A DNA stretch of 64,000 nucleotides, taken from assembly GCA_035771175.1 (NCBI GenBank), contig CM069592.1, forward strand, positions 38,580,198-38,644,197, read 5' to 3'. Positions 48,232-61,000 of the stretch are shown here, one piece after another. A program made the translations under genes and the position numbers. Every line of letters starts with the position of its first letter. The stretch's first letter is position 1. The notes under the pieces were generated by a model. That model did not search any database and was not told where the DNA came from. It worked only from the letters and a program-made list of their open reading frames with translations. This DNA comes from Paratinospora sagittata. Lineage: Eukaryota; Streptophyta; Magnoliopsida; Ranunculales; Menispermaceae.

Positions 48232-49791
48232 TCTGCTCTGTTACGCGACGAAGGTTATAGAGTAATAGTAGCAACGATTTGAGCTTGTCACCGTCTACTG
48301 GACGTACGCACGGGGGAACCAACACGTGCTAGTAACCATTGGCAATGGTACATTTTCTTTTAATAACCAAGTGATTTGGTTTACTCAACAAACACGTTTG
48401 GCTAATTAAAACTTGAAAATAATTTGTCAAAATTTACCGAATATATATAATAATAAAATGAACAGGAGAACGAGACATTAAAAATATGGTAAAACAATAA
48501 GAAGACAAGAGGGAAGGAAGCATTTAGGTGGCAGATAGGAATGATATTTGACAGGTTCCAAGAGACACAGAGCATGTATTAATTAAAAAGGAACCTCATG
48601 ACTCTACTAAAGAACTTATTAAAGAAGAAGTTAATATGTTGCTGTCCCTTAATTAATTAAAAGCTAGCATATCATCTGGCATTGCTCTTTTTTTTTTTTT
48701 TTTTAATTGGATTAAACTATGATCCTTGAGTTCTTGACCAAGTTAAAGCTTTAATACCCCAATATATATATATATATATATAAATATTAGGGATAGTGCT
48801 CGGCACGCTATTTCCAATTTTTTTTTTTAAAGAAAACTATAAAAATATTAGTAGCTATTAAAATGGAGCCAGAATTTAAAATGAATAAATAAAATAAATT
48901 CAAGCCAAGACGGCGGGACCCTTGGTTGTAATTGGACCGAGTCCGCGTGAAGGCTGCTTCAGCAAACATGGGCTGCAACATGCTATCCTCGCTGGCCCAT
49001 ACCGGTCATAATCTGATGCTCCCATGAACCAATCCAACGAAAACATCCCCGCACATCTCTCGACGCCACGTCTTCAAACGATCCATAACAGACACGTGGA
49101 GCACTGAGAAATAAGATTTTGTTTTACAATCCGAGCTTCAGAAGCACAAGAGACAGACTCATTTTCTACCGACCCCGCGGTGAAACACACTGGTCAACGA
49201 AGCCGGCACCGAAAACTCCCAGCTTTTTCCCTAGCTTCGTTCTATCAATCCCTATCAAAAAGTCCCAACACCACCTTTCCTCACGCGCCACGTGTAACAC
49301 AAGACCCAGAATCTCATACGTCATTCCGCTACCATACACGTGTGGAGATAATAGAACCGGTTTCCTTATTAGTTAGATAGAACGCGGAACACATGTTCAT
49401 CTATTTATCGCAATTTGCCTTTTTATTTATTTATTTATTTCTTTACTGACAAGATTCGAACCCGAAAGTACGAAAACTCTCACTTTTTTCTCAAGCTGAA
49501 ACGAAAAAAAGAAAAAAAAACTCAGCAGTGCTTCCGCTCTTCCCAGAGCTCTCAAAATCTGCGAACTTTCGTTGTTTTTTCGAAACCCTAGATATGAACC
49601 TTTCGATTCGAATTAAAGCTGCGACGTGTTCTTGAATTGTAGCATCTGATAATTTCAGATCTGTTTGTTAATTTTTTCAATCGAAACCCTAATTTTTGAG
49701 GTGGAAGGAAGGAAGTGTAATTGATTCTTGAGTGTCGGTATCGGATTTGGTGAATCGGAGGTTTTGTAAGGAGTGAGAATTGATTGGTGCA
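48232..49791. other. Divergent intergenic region between pseudouridine synthase and MUB genes
   Basis: Both genes are transcribed outward from this 1.56 kb. The right 700 bases are GC-richer with ACGTG words (49092-49098, 49283-49293, 49336-49342), likely promoter and long leader of MUB. A TA run is at 48762-48781. The open frames at 49119-49380 look like leader sequence, not a gene. Confidence 0.5.
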
Positions 49792-52700
49792 ATGCCAGAA
49801 GAAGATCTGGTGGAGCTGAAGTTTCGGCTCTATGATGGAACTGATATCGGTCCGATCAGATATTCGTCGGCTTCTACGATTGCGATGGTCAAGGAAAGAA
49901 TCGTCTCCGATTGGCCTAAAGGTTAGTTGTTTCGTTGATGCTCTGCTCTTCTTCTTCGTTTGTTTGCCTTTTTCGTTGTATGTTATTCATATTCTTTTGA
50001 ATTCGATCGATTCTCGTGTTTGGAATGAAGTTTAAATTGATTCGTGGCCAAAAACTGCTGGCGAAAATTGTGTGATATGAACTTTTAGACGGACGTTCTT
50101 TCTCTTAATTCGTTTGGACTTGGTTACTGTTCGAGATGCGTTCTATACTTGTAACAGCTTTACCGTTTTGGAAATTGTTAAAATTACGTAGTTATATCTT
50201 CTTGTCTTTTCGGGTTGTATTTGTGCATTTGTTGTGATGCTTTGAATTAGTTGCACAGTTATGCTTTTGGATTTGTTGGTTAGAGAACAGTTGTCGGAGT
50301 TGTCGTGTGAATTCATTTCTTGTGGCCTGGTAACTTAGCTTGGTTTGGCAAGATGTGTATGGTTTACACATCTCGAGGTGTGTAATAAATGACCCAATGA
50401 CCATGAATTGGTAGTTGCATTGTAGTTGTATTTTTTTTTGCAGTGAGATTAACATTCCCGAATAAGAATTAGGGAAGGCTACCAGGTTAATTCTTCGCAG
50501 ATCCTTTTGGTTTGATTCCATAAATGCATTCAAGCTGGCATAGGACATAACTTGACTGTTGAAGCAAAAAAGGAACCTATAAGTAGTGGGAGAATTTATG
50601 GGCTATCTGATTGGATAATATGTAGGAATTTACGTGGCTGTAACATTATTGTCTTGCACACTTTTGCAGTAGTTTCTTTGTTGAAAAATGAAAGGAATGA
50701 AAAGCAAGATCTCTAGTCATTGAAGATTTTATTAATTGCTTTAGTGAACTAATCCCCAATCATAATTTTAAATGTGGAGTTTCAAGAGCTATGCCACTGA
50801 GGATCCTGAATTTCATCTTAAGGCTTATAAAGGCAAATTTTGATGACAAAGAATGAGCAATTAATGAGTTAATGGGCATCTCTTTTGCTAGTGCAAGTTT
50901 CAGAATGGTAAGATCAATGGTTCATCATCTTGATTGATTTGTGAAAGAGTATTGTGTGCCATTTTGATTTATTTGTGAAAGAGATTGTGTGCCAATCTAA
51001 AGTGATGGTCTTTAAATATGTTGATAACACTTTTAGATGTTGTTAATCATTTTTGTGGGTTTGAACCACCAAAAAAGTGGTGGGATTTGGGATGTGCTCT
51101 GGTTTTGAGCTAGTTTAACACTTGTGTTGAGTAACTTGAGTTGCTTCTGCACTCCACTTGGGTTAATCTTATCATATTGTATAGATAGTTTAGAGTCTTC
51201 ACTCTTCATATAGTCTGTTTTGTTTTCTTTCTAATTTGTTCAATGCAGAAGTTTAGCTAACTTTTTGAGCTACATTTGCAATGCGTATATTAATAATATT
51301 TTCTTTTAAATCTGCTCTCTTTTTTCATCCTTTGTTAGAAGATACGGCTCGAGGTAGAATTGATAGGATAAACGGGTCAACATGCCAACCTTATGTATTT
51401 AAAAAGCACATGATCTTTGTCAATGATGATGCTACCTTACTTGTCTCCACAGTAGTTGAGGCATCGCTGGGTAGAATCTTGGCTGGAGTCTAGTTTTTGT
51501 TTTTGTTCTTATTTTTTTTTTTGGGTGTATGTGTGTGTGTTCCATTATTGCCTTGCCAGAAAATGAACTCAATTATTTTTTTGGTCATGGACATCCTTGT
51601 ATCCATGAAAGTGCAATAAAATGTATTTTTTGATGATTATATTTGACATGATCACTGAAGAGGTGAAGGACATCCTTTTTTCATGATTTTTCAAATGAAA
51701 TTTTGTTTTATAGAATCTATATTTTAGTTGTACATGCAAGGCCATTTGTATCACTTTGACTTGATAAGCCCAAGTGCCAAGGCACCTAGAACTGTGTTGA
51801 TGATGTTGCCTTTCTCATAGATGGCAATAGAAGGTGCTAGTAAGTTACTATTGAGTCATTTAAAGTTCATGGGGACCTTGTCACCATTGAGCTGATTTTA
51901 TTTATTTTTATTTTTTTTGTACCTTTAATAAGGTGAAAGGAGGGAGGGTATTGATGCCATGAAGAAATTCCTTGTAGTGCAAGAGGTAAGGCCATAGTTT
52001 CGGATTATTTATTTTTTTATTTTTTTACCTTGAATAAGGTATGATACGTTGTGCTTAGTCAATGAAAGTGAAATGAGATAATGTAAGCTGTATCCCCCCT
52101 TTTACCCAAAAAGGGAGAAATGGAAATTTGATGTACTACATTTCCTTGAAAAATACTTTTTCTTGGCTGGTTACGTATATACCCTATCAATTTGGTCATT
52201 CTTTTAAAACCTTTTCTGAATATTTGGGATTTCTGAATGACATTGATTTTAAAATAGAGTAGAGAAAATTGAATGGAGAAAAAAATTCTTTGGGGCTGAA
52301 AGGTGGGGGCACATGGGATGTGGGTCATAATGTTTTGGAGCACAAATATCCTCTAGAAGCGAAAGTTTTAAGTTTTTTTTTTTTTTGAGATCATGGGTAT
52401 CGGGGACCTCACTCCCCCACTAATTCCTTGGGGCCGGACATAAGCCAATGGTACCGATGGCCAATAAATGTTGGGAGATATAGACTCGAACCTGAGACCT
52501 CTCCCTTAAGTGGTTTTTCGGTGCTTTGCACCTTACCACTCTCCCAACCCTTTGTTGGTCTCTAGAAGCAAAAGTTAGGGCTGATGTATTAAATGCATAG
52601 TTCTCTTTCAACTTTCTCTTGGCATATGAAATTAGTTAGGGTGGTCTTCTAGGAAAATATCCATGATGAGAGATCTTGGTCTTATGTCTCATGGACATGG

Positions 52701-55700
52701 TCTCACTTTTCTATAAGAAGATTTTCAAATTTTATGTTTTTCTCAACTCAATTCAATACATCTAAGCCTTTTCCAAACTATATGGTGTTGGCTATGTGAA
52801 TCTGCTTCCTCCCTTTAGTCCCCTCTGCTTTATCAAGGGCTGAGTCAAACATTTAAAAAAAGAAAGTAGTAGAAACATAATAAATAAAATGAAACAATAT
52901 TAGGTATTAACACTTCTTAATTTTCGCATTCTCTAGTAATTTTTTTTCTTCTTCTTTTTATTGTCCTTATTATATTTGATGATGCAGCCTACAATAAACT
53001 CATGGAAACAATTGGAAATAGAAGTTCACTTGGTAATGCAGAATTGCGTATGTAGTCAACGAGAAGTTTAGGCTTGGAGTTTCAAAACTTGGATCTCTCC
53101 TAATAATTGACATTAGAAAAGGACTTAGAGGGGAGGCTTGGAGTTTCAGAACTTGGATCTCTCCTAAATAATTAAGATTAGAAATTAAAAAAGAAAAAAA
53201 TGATCTAGCTTGTTTATTCTAGTATTAGTTGAAGTGTTTTGGGGAAAAATAGGAAAATCTAAATAAAGACAGGCTATGGTTGGTCACATATAGTGAGGTC
53301 TAAGGGTTTAGGGAGGCTTATGCCCCACGTAGGTTTGAGGCATAAGTCTCAAGGTGTAAAGCCTCATGTAAGTGAAATATAACCTCGAGGTGAGACGCCC
53401 TCAAGGTGCAAGCTTTAATGGATTTTTAAAACTATGGATGTGACTTAGCGCAACAAAAGTCATCACATCTTTCATATAAACGATCCATGAATTCATTCAG
53501 TGGTAAAAGTGTTTCTTAAGTTTCAACTCACGGGGTTATAGAAGGCTCATAAACAGAAATGTTGTTGTTGATGTTATATATTATTATTCTTATTGTTATT
53601 ATTATTTTTTTTTTGAGAAGAGACAAATAGATTTATATTAATAACTATAAAGGAACAACAGAAAGAGCATGAGACATGCTCATGAGATTACATCAATTGC
53701 TACTGCAGCACTAGCAGATTCATAAGACAGCACAGAAACGGAAAACCTAAAGCAGACCAAAACAACACCCGAATTAAACTAATGCTGCCCAACCTCTTAG
53801 CCATTCAGACACTGAATAGCCAACTCCTAATTTGGAGGAGCTAATCCAAGTGGCAACAACTATAGTGGAGGTTGCTGCAACGTAGTCAGCACCTCTAGAG
53901 ACATTTTTGAAAATTCTGTTGTTACGTTCACCCGAAATGAACCAGATGGCAGCAATAGACACAACACTGCCAATTTCCTTGCATCTCCTGTTTATTCCAG
54001 CAGCATGATTAAATAAGAAGCGATTCTCGCACGAGGTAGGTGGTACAAACTTCTCCTGCAGAAGATATTCCCAAGTGTGCCACACCTGAGAAGAAAAGGT
54101 GCAGTCGAAGAACATATGATCCACGGTCTCCTGATCCTGGTACCAAAGCACACAACATTGGGGGGATAAACAATACAAAGGCAAATGTTTTTGAAGAAGA
54201 TCCTGGGTGCATATCCTTTTGAGAGCCACAAGCCAACAAAACACTCTAATCTTATTGGGAAGTGGAGCTTGCCAAATGTGATTACAAAAAGATGGGTTAG
54301 GGGGGTTAGAGGAAGACAAATCTGTTAAGTACTCAAAGAAGGATAGACAAGAGTATGAGCCTGAGCCTGAATTGTCTAAGGACCAAAGGAAAGTATCTTC
54401 CAAAGATGGGGACCGATGAACAGGTCAAGATTTGACAAGAGGGAACAGATTTCAGCTGACTCCCTCAAGCATAGGCTTCTTGGGAAATGAAGCTTCCAAG
54501 ATGGGGGTTCAAGGCCATTGGATGGGTATGGGTTTAGGAAGTAACTGATGACAGCATTTGGTTTATTTGATAGGAGATATAAGTGGGGGAAAGAGTGGAA
54601 AAAGGGAGCTTCACCACACCAAAGGTCTTCCCAAAATCTAATTGAATGTCCATTCCCAACTTTTGGAATAATATGAGAGAGGAAGATAGGGTAAAGGCTA
54701 GAAATGTATTTCCATGGACTCCGATGGGTAACATGAAAATTAGTTCAAGAAATGTATTTTCATGTTACTCCGATGGGTAACATGAAAACTTATTATCATT
54801 AGTATTAGTATTATATTTAGTTCAAGAAAATTAGTATTCTTATTTTTCTTATTATTTTGTTTTGTTAATGTCCTCCCGCTTTTAGATTTCAACCTGAAAT
54901 ACTTTACAAAAGTGTGATGCAACTATCACTTGCTGTGTTTTTCACGTATTTCTGTGCTTCATTGACTTTATTTTCTTGAATTAGTTTTAAATAGGATTAT
55001 TATAAAATTATTGCATGTGTTATCTTTATTGCTAGAATCCATCTCACCTTTTTGTATCATGCTATGTAAATCAAAACCTCCCGCTTCCATAATCAGACCA
55101 CTCATCATGAATTTTTTTCATTTTTTATTTGAGCCTTGGAAAATGAATATTGTGAATCTTTTGCTAATTGCTACCCATTGTTTTTTTTTTTTTTAAGTAT
55201 GTTGATGAATAATTTACAGTTTTATACCAATTTTTTTTATTTCAATTCATTGTTAAACTTGTACATATGGAAGTGTAGTTTTCAACTTTTCATGAATCTT
55301 TGTGTTGGTGATGTTTCAAAATTCTTGGCCCTCAAACTGCTGTTTAGGATGCTCAATGATTGATCTTTGTATTCTTCTTGTTCTGCAGTGCTAGTGCAAC
55401 ATGTTCAGAAGAAATGTCTGCCTTGGCAAAATGTGGCTTCCTTATAACACTGAAAACGTTTTCATAAATCATAATATCGTTTATGTTTCAATGCCAGAAT
55501 ATTTATCTGCTATGCAATGCCTTGAATTCTAAAGATCAGTACTTGTATTGTTTTGTGTCATAGGTTAGATCCCAAGCTCATCGTGTGATAGTAATAATTT
55601 CTCAGTCAAAGAATACCAGTACGCATTATTGTTGAAAAATGTCTTTTTAAGTTTTCTTATTATAAAAATGAGCATCAACATTTTTATTATTATATGTTGT

Positions 55701-56979
55701 GTCAAAAGGGTAAAAAGAAGTTCAAATGGGGATGAGATTACATAATTCTGTTTCATCTTTTTTTTTTTTGGTTATCTTATTCAGTGTTCTATTAAATTAT
55801 TGTTTTATTTTAGACAAAAAAGTTATACCAAAGGCAGCAAATGATGTGAAGCTGATAAGTGCTGGGAAGATCTTGGAGAACAACAAGACTGTTGGGCAAT
55901 GCAGAACGCCTTTTGGTGAACTTCCTGGAGGAGTTGTCACCATGCATGTCGTTGTGCAGCCATCTTTAGTGAAAACAAAAACAGGTTAGCATCTAATTTT
56001 CTTTTTATGAATGGCCTGTCCCTTCAAATTTTTCTATAATGACATTTTTGGAGGATTCTGATAATTATATATAGGATTGTCGTATTCTTGTATTATGTCC
56101 CTTGCAAATCTAAAATGTCTGGTTTATGGATGGCCTGTCCCCTCAAGTTTTACTACAGTGACCTTGGAGGATACTGATGATGATGTATAAATAAGATTGT
56201 CCTATTCTTGCATTATGTCTGGAAGACTGGATGGGGATTGGGAATTCCAAGTACTTTAATTTGTTTCATATGCAGCTGCTGTATTTTTGTTTTAAGTACT
56301 AGGAAAACCAAAACTTATCGCAAGAACTCCTGCACTTATTTATCATATTCAGCTTTCTTTTGTGCTACAACACATCAGCTGCTTTCAATTTTTTTCAATC
56401 CGAGTTGCTCCCTAAAATGTGTACTTTCTTTCCATTTGCATCCTGTCTTCGATATATTTGCTTTTTCTCTCTGTTTTCTGGATATTTAATCATTATCTGT
56501 AGAGGCCTTCTGCTCCTCCCATTGGGTATTTGAAGTGGTGTAACTTGGCTTTGGTTGTTTGCTAATGATCTCTAGATTCTCTACTGTTACACTTGGACAT
56601 CCATGGGTTCATAACCGTTCAAGTTTTATGCAGATGGCCATATTCCAACTATCAAAGTCCTCTTCTTTTTAACTGTTGGATCTGCTAAGCTGTAAGCAAT
56701 AATTACCTCAGTTTCTAATGCTATCACTCTTCACCCATTGCCATTTCTGTAGGACTTTGTCACTAGGTCAATCTGATTAAGTTTCTTTCCGTCTGGGTTT
56801 TGTATAGAAGCTGGATTCTTGTTTTAAAATTAAAGCAGAAACATGGAGTACTAGGGAAATCTTTGTATAGGCCATAGAAATTATTTTGTTCTCAAGATTC
56901 TGTTGTGGAAACTGTCTTAACAGAAAAGAAGGTTGATGATTCTCCCCGGAAAAGCGTATGCTCTTGCTCCATCTTGTAA
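49792..56979 (+). CDS. Membrane-anchored ubiquitin-fold protein (MUB)
   Basis: Seen: three exons, 49792-49921, 55814-55984 and 56924-56979, join in phase to 118 residues. Exon 1 gives MPEEDLVELKFRLYDGTDIG and SSASTIAMVKERIVSDWPK; exon 2 gives VKLISAGKILENNKTV and GGVVTMHVVVQPS, the second half of the ubiquitin fold; exon 3 ends CSCSIL, with CSIL as a CaaX prenylation box and an extra upstream Cys for S-acylation. No C-terminal di-glycine is present. Known: MUBs are plasma-membrane proteins that bind and dock E2 ubiquitin-conjugating enzymes of the UBC8 group. Intron 1 is 5.9 kb, unusually long for this gene, and contains SINE, RTE and L1 fragments. Confidence 0.95.
52368..52559 (-). mobile_element. 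SINE with A and B boxes and 17-bp target duplication
   Basis: On the minus strand: GAGTGGTAAGGTGC (A-box-like), GGTTCGAGTCT (B box), a body rich in G and C, and a poly-A tail (poly-T at about 52372-52386). It is flanked by CTCTAGAAGCGAAAGTT (52351-52367) and CTCTAGAAGCAAAAGTT (52560-52576), differing at one position. It belongs to a different family from the SINEs at 4899, 31138 and 45471. It lies in intron 1 of the MUB gene, antisense to it. Confidence 0.88.
52741..52855 (-). mobile_element. RTE-type LINE 3' terminal fragment
   Basis: On the minus strand this has the RTE 3' end: CAGCCCTTGATAAAGC, TCACATAGCCAACACC, ATATAGTTTGGAAAAGGC and TTGAGTTGAG tail. Only about 115 bases remain, in MUB intron 1. 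Confidence 0.6.
53069..53187. repeat. Pair of imperfect direct repeats
   Basis: Two copies about 65 bp apart both contain AGGCTTGGAGTTTCA, AACTTGGATCTCTCCTAA and ATTAGAAA. They lie in MUB intron 1 between two retroelement fragments. Confidence 0.6.
53604..54735 (-). mobile_element. L1-type LINE 3' fragment in MUB intron 1
   Basis: Poly-T at 53604-53614 marks the 3' end of a minus-strand element. The frame 54403-53774 (209 codons) carries the zf-RVT region: HIWQAPLPNKIRVFCWLVAL, ICTQDLLQKHLP, CCVLWYQDQETVDHMFFDCT and FSSQVWHTW, followed by RNNRIFKN. Upstream (54734-54534) comes SIRFWEDLW-type sequence shifted in frame. No RNase H domain follows, unlike the LINE at 17-19 kb, so this is a different L1 lineage. 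It is 5'-truncated and frame-shifted. Confidence 0.8.
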
Positions 56980-58052
56980 GAATAAAATAAACTGCACCCT
57001 TGAGTTTGCGGAGTTGGGAAAGAAGGGTTTTGTGTTGTAGATATCCGCTCACTCATCAAGGATTTCAAGTCACTGGAAAGGCAAACTGACCTATCTATAT
57101 GGGCTGTAAATCATCTCTCCAGGGCAATTTCATGTTTGTCAAGAGGCATTGATCCATCTCTACATACAAGTGCATGCAATGAAGATGATATTACCTTCAA
57201 TTAGTAATGTGTTGTACCTTAGTTAAAACTGTACCAATGATGATTACAAGCTTGTTCTTGTTGCTGTTGATGACATTTAGTGGCCATTCATTTTTACAGA
57301 TATATCACTGCTCTTTCAAATGGTATACATATATGCTTCTGGTGTCGTTTGCAAACTATGATGTTTTGTGGACCTGTATGATCTTTATAAATATAAGTTT
57401 TTGATCTCATACTGGAATATTATGGTGGTTTAATGTATTTAATCTTATGTTTGAACACATCTGAAGAGCAGAAATGCGAAGGGGATTGATTAATCATCTG
57501 CAGTCTACAGGGGAGGGTGGTGCCTGCTACAAATGCAATTAGAATGAGTATTTAGAACCCTGGTTCATACAATTTTAAATTGCAGATTGAATCAAGTCTT
57601 CAATGTATCTACATTCTGCTGTTGTACATCATAAAAGAATTTTGAATGTTAAAAAATTACATGAAGAAATATTATTTATTTATTCATTTATTTTTTATTA
57701 TAAAAGTAATACTAAAATAAAGCATTCAGCATCACTGATCGCATTACAACCCTAAGTCACATAATTTTCTTGAATCACATAGCCTACTTTACAGTCGTAC
57801 TTAATTCAAGTCATATAGACTCTTAATGTTCTCCCATTTATAAATAAATAAATTAAATTAATATAAAACATTCATATAAGAATATTATAATCACATCATC
57901 ATCCTAACATGATCACCATATTCTACAATAGGTAGATAAATTAGAATAATAAATACCTCTTGCTTCTTCCCTCCTTTCTCCCAAACAAAGGAGTTCAGAT
58001 CGCAAAAGCCACACATAAAAAAGAAGAAGAAGAAGAAGAAAGCTAAGTATAA
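56980..58052. other. MUB 3' UTR and RAM1-like 3' UTR, convergent genes
   Basis: MUB (plus) and the GRAS gene (minus) converge here. No other gene is recognised. A GAA repeat is at 58020-58039, just after the GRAS stop codon. Confidence 0.5.
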
Positions 58053-61000
58053 TCAACAACGCCAAGCAGAAGAAGCAATAAGCGCCCTGTCTTGCCATCC
58101 CAACAGCAAGCAGCCCCTATCTTCTGTCAATCTATACCCATCTCGAGAATACAAACCCAACAATATTTTTGAATGAGTTACAGCATTTGCACTCAATGGC
58201 ACTCCTTTAAACCCTTTAGCTTCCATCAACTTCCTCCATTTCTCCAACCTCTCATGTCTCTCAACTCTCTCTTCTCCTTCACTTGCTACTATGTTCCTTA
58301 TCTCTGGTGCAAAGATGTACTGCTCAACCTTTGCTCTCTCCGCTGAATCCGCCGGAAATGTCGCGTCCAACGAGTCGAAGATGGCGGAATAATAATGCAA
58401 TGCTTCAAGGAATCGACCCAGAAAGTAAGGCCCGTTATGGCTAGCTTCTTGCTCAACGAGAGTGAAGATGCTTGGGGCTTGATCTCTTATGATTCCAAGT
58501 AAATTCCCAAGTGAACTACCTGTTAAAAATATTCACATAACCCTTTAGTTTGACAGTTATTGTAAATATACAAAAAAGTTACTAAAGCAGAAATGCTAAA
58601 ACGATTTTAAAAAAGAAGAAGCAAACTCAACTACACTTTTTTGTTCATTAGATCATTTTATTATGTACTTTGAGACGTGTAAAACACTTAAGGCGTGTTT
58701 GGTAGCTAAGAATTTTTTTTTTTTTTTTGAGAAAATAGTATTTTCTCAAGAAAAGTTTCTTGAAAAAATGTATTTGAGAAAATTTCTCACGTCCGACCAA
58801 ACAACCATGAGAAAATTTTGTTATAGTTACTTATTAGTTAGTTATTCAATTATATCTGGTACAAAAAAATTTCTCATGAAATTTGTTTATTTTCTCACCC
58901 TGAGAAAATGGTAGGCACGAGAGTTTTTTTTTTTTTTTTTTCACATTTTTTGCCAACAAAATATTAGAAATTATAATTTTCTCAATAAAATCACTTGATA
59001 AAATTTCTATTTACTCACCTACCAAACATACTGTTAGATCCGGTGAACATAAATGTATAATTGCACTTATAGTTAGAAGTGACGTTACATTGACATTCAT
59101 AGCAAACATTGATAGAAACATCGTCTTCAAACACCAATATATTGTCTCAAATCATGAGTTGGAGCATGATTCCAAGTAATTAAATGGTGCATTAAGGAAA
59201 ATGTTTCTTTCAAATAATTCAACCATGAATGTCATTTTAGCATATTCCTAGTTAAAATCACATTTTACTTTTTTTTGTTTTGTTTTAGGATAGTTTTGGC
59301 ATATCTTTTGTATATGGAAATTTAATTACCAGGAACGCGGTGGAGACGGTTCACTGAGTTCACAGCAAGAGCTTCACCAACTCTTCTATGGAACATATGA
59401 GGTTTGAGATCTTGAAGTTGCTCAGCCACATGGTGGAACTCAAATGGAATGTGAAGAGAGTGAGCTAGTTCAGTTAAGCACCTGCCCGTCTCTCTTACCA
59501 ATTCCTCCGGCGTTCCAACGCCGGTAATTCTTAGAAACGGAGCTCCACTAGGACGAGCTGCCAAGGCTTGCATGAAGGCTGGCCATTGATAACCCTGCAA
59601 TATCTCTAGGTCGATTATATGAACTCGTTCTTCGGACTCAAACGCTTCGAAGATCGCTTGGTTTGCAGTGAAGTGAGCAAATTTTACGTAAGGACATGCT
59701 TGGTAAACTATTTGGTAGATTTTGAGGATTTCTATGGAGTTTGGAGGGAAGGCTGTGAAGGATTTTGGTGTGGAAGTGGTGGGATTATTGGTTGTCAGAG
59801 TTGCTGCAAGTCTTGCACTGAGTGCATCGGTGAAACAGGAAGCAACTCGTTGCATTGAGTCACCGAGTGGCGTCACAACTCGGTTGAGTTGGTGAAGGTA
59901 TCGCCGAGCTGACATGTAATCTTGCCTTGCTACTGCTTCTGCACAGGCTAGAAGAAGGTGCACCAGTTGAAGACCACTGTCTTGTTCCTGCAATAAAAAA
60001 GAAGTGATTAGCTTCTTGATATCGATTAATTAAGTTAAATTATACTTATGATGGATTCAAAGAAAATTTTATAAAACTGTTATTAGACCAGTCATATTAC
60101 ATGAAACAAAATGTTTAGTAAAAAAGAAACAAATATGTAACGAAAATGAGTATGCCACCATGAATATACGGTGAAACATTAAAAAATAAAATTAGAAAGG
60201 AATATATTCGAGAAATGATAAGAGTAACCCTAATTGGAGATAAAATGAGAAAAAACAGATTAAGTTGGTTAAAACAAATTCAACAAAAACCTTTGAATGT
60301 CTCAATTAGGAATGATGACCTATTAACAATCTACAATAATGATAAAGATAGATAGAGGTCAAAAAATAATATAGATAGAAATAATTAAGAAAGATATATA
60401 TTCATTGAACATAGTAGAAGCAACAGATACATGTAGCCAAACCCACCTAGTTGATAAAAAGTTCAGTTAAGTTGAGTATAATAATCATCTAAGTTGAGGT
60501 AACTCAGGATTTTAAAGAGATGATTTCATACTGGACATTTTCTTGGATCAATATTAATAGTTAGTGGGTCATGAAGCATGAATCATAATCATTTAAATTG
60601 AAGAGAGTTAAAAGAGTAATTAAACTAATACTTACCTGTTCAATCCCAGCAGAGAGGGGTCCCATGAGGCTCTGATCCTGTTCTTGAGCCTGTTTTTGCT
60701 GTGAATGCTGCTGCTGTGAACTAAAAGAGTTCATCTGATACAAGTCCCTGTCTTGGCTCAAAGCCACTCCACCTCCGGGTGAAACATCACTCACTCCGCT
60801 GTACCGAGAAGAATTAGAAGACGGCGAATAATCCAGCATTGCTGAAAGCGTCTGTGGCATTTCAAAGATCTCGGCCGGAGAATATCCCACAACCGATGAT
60901 GTCTTCATCGACGGATATGCTCCAGAGACTTCTGTATTATAATCATCAACGAAGCCATCCATTACTGTGTTCTGATGATCTTGTTGAATATACTGATGAT

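Noticed and set aside
51281..51493. 70-codon open frame in MUB intron 1
   Set aside because: No recognised domain, and it lies wholly within the intron defined by the in-phase MUB exons.
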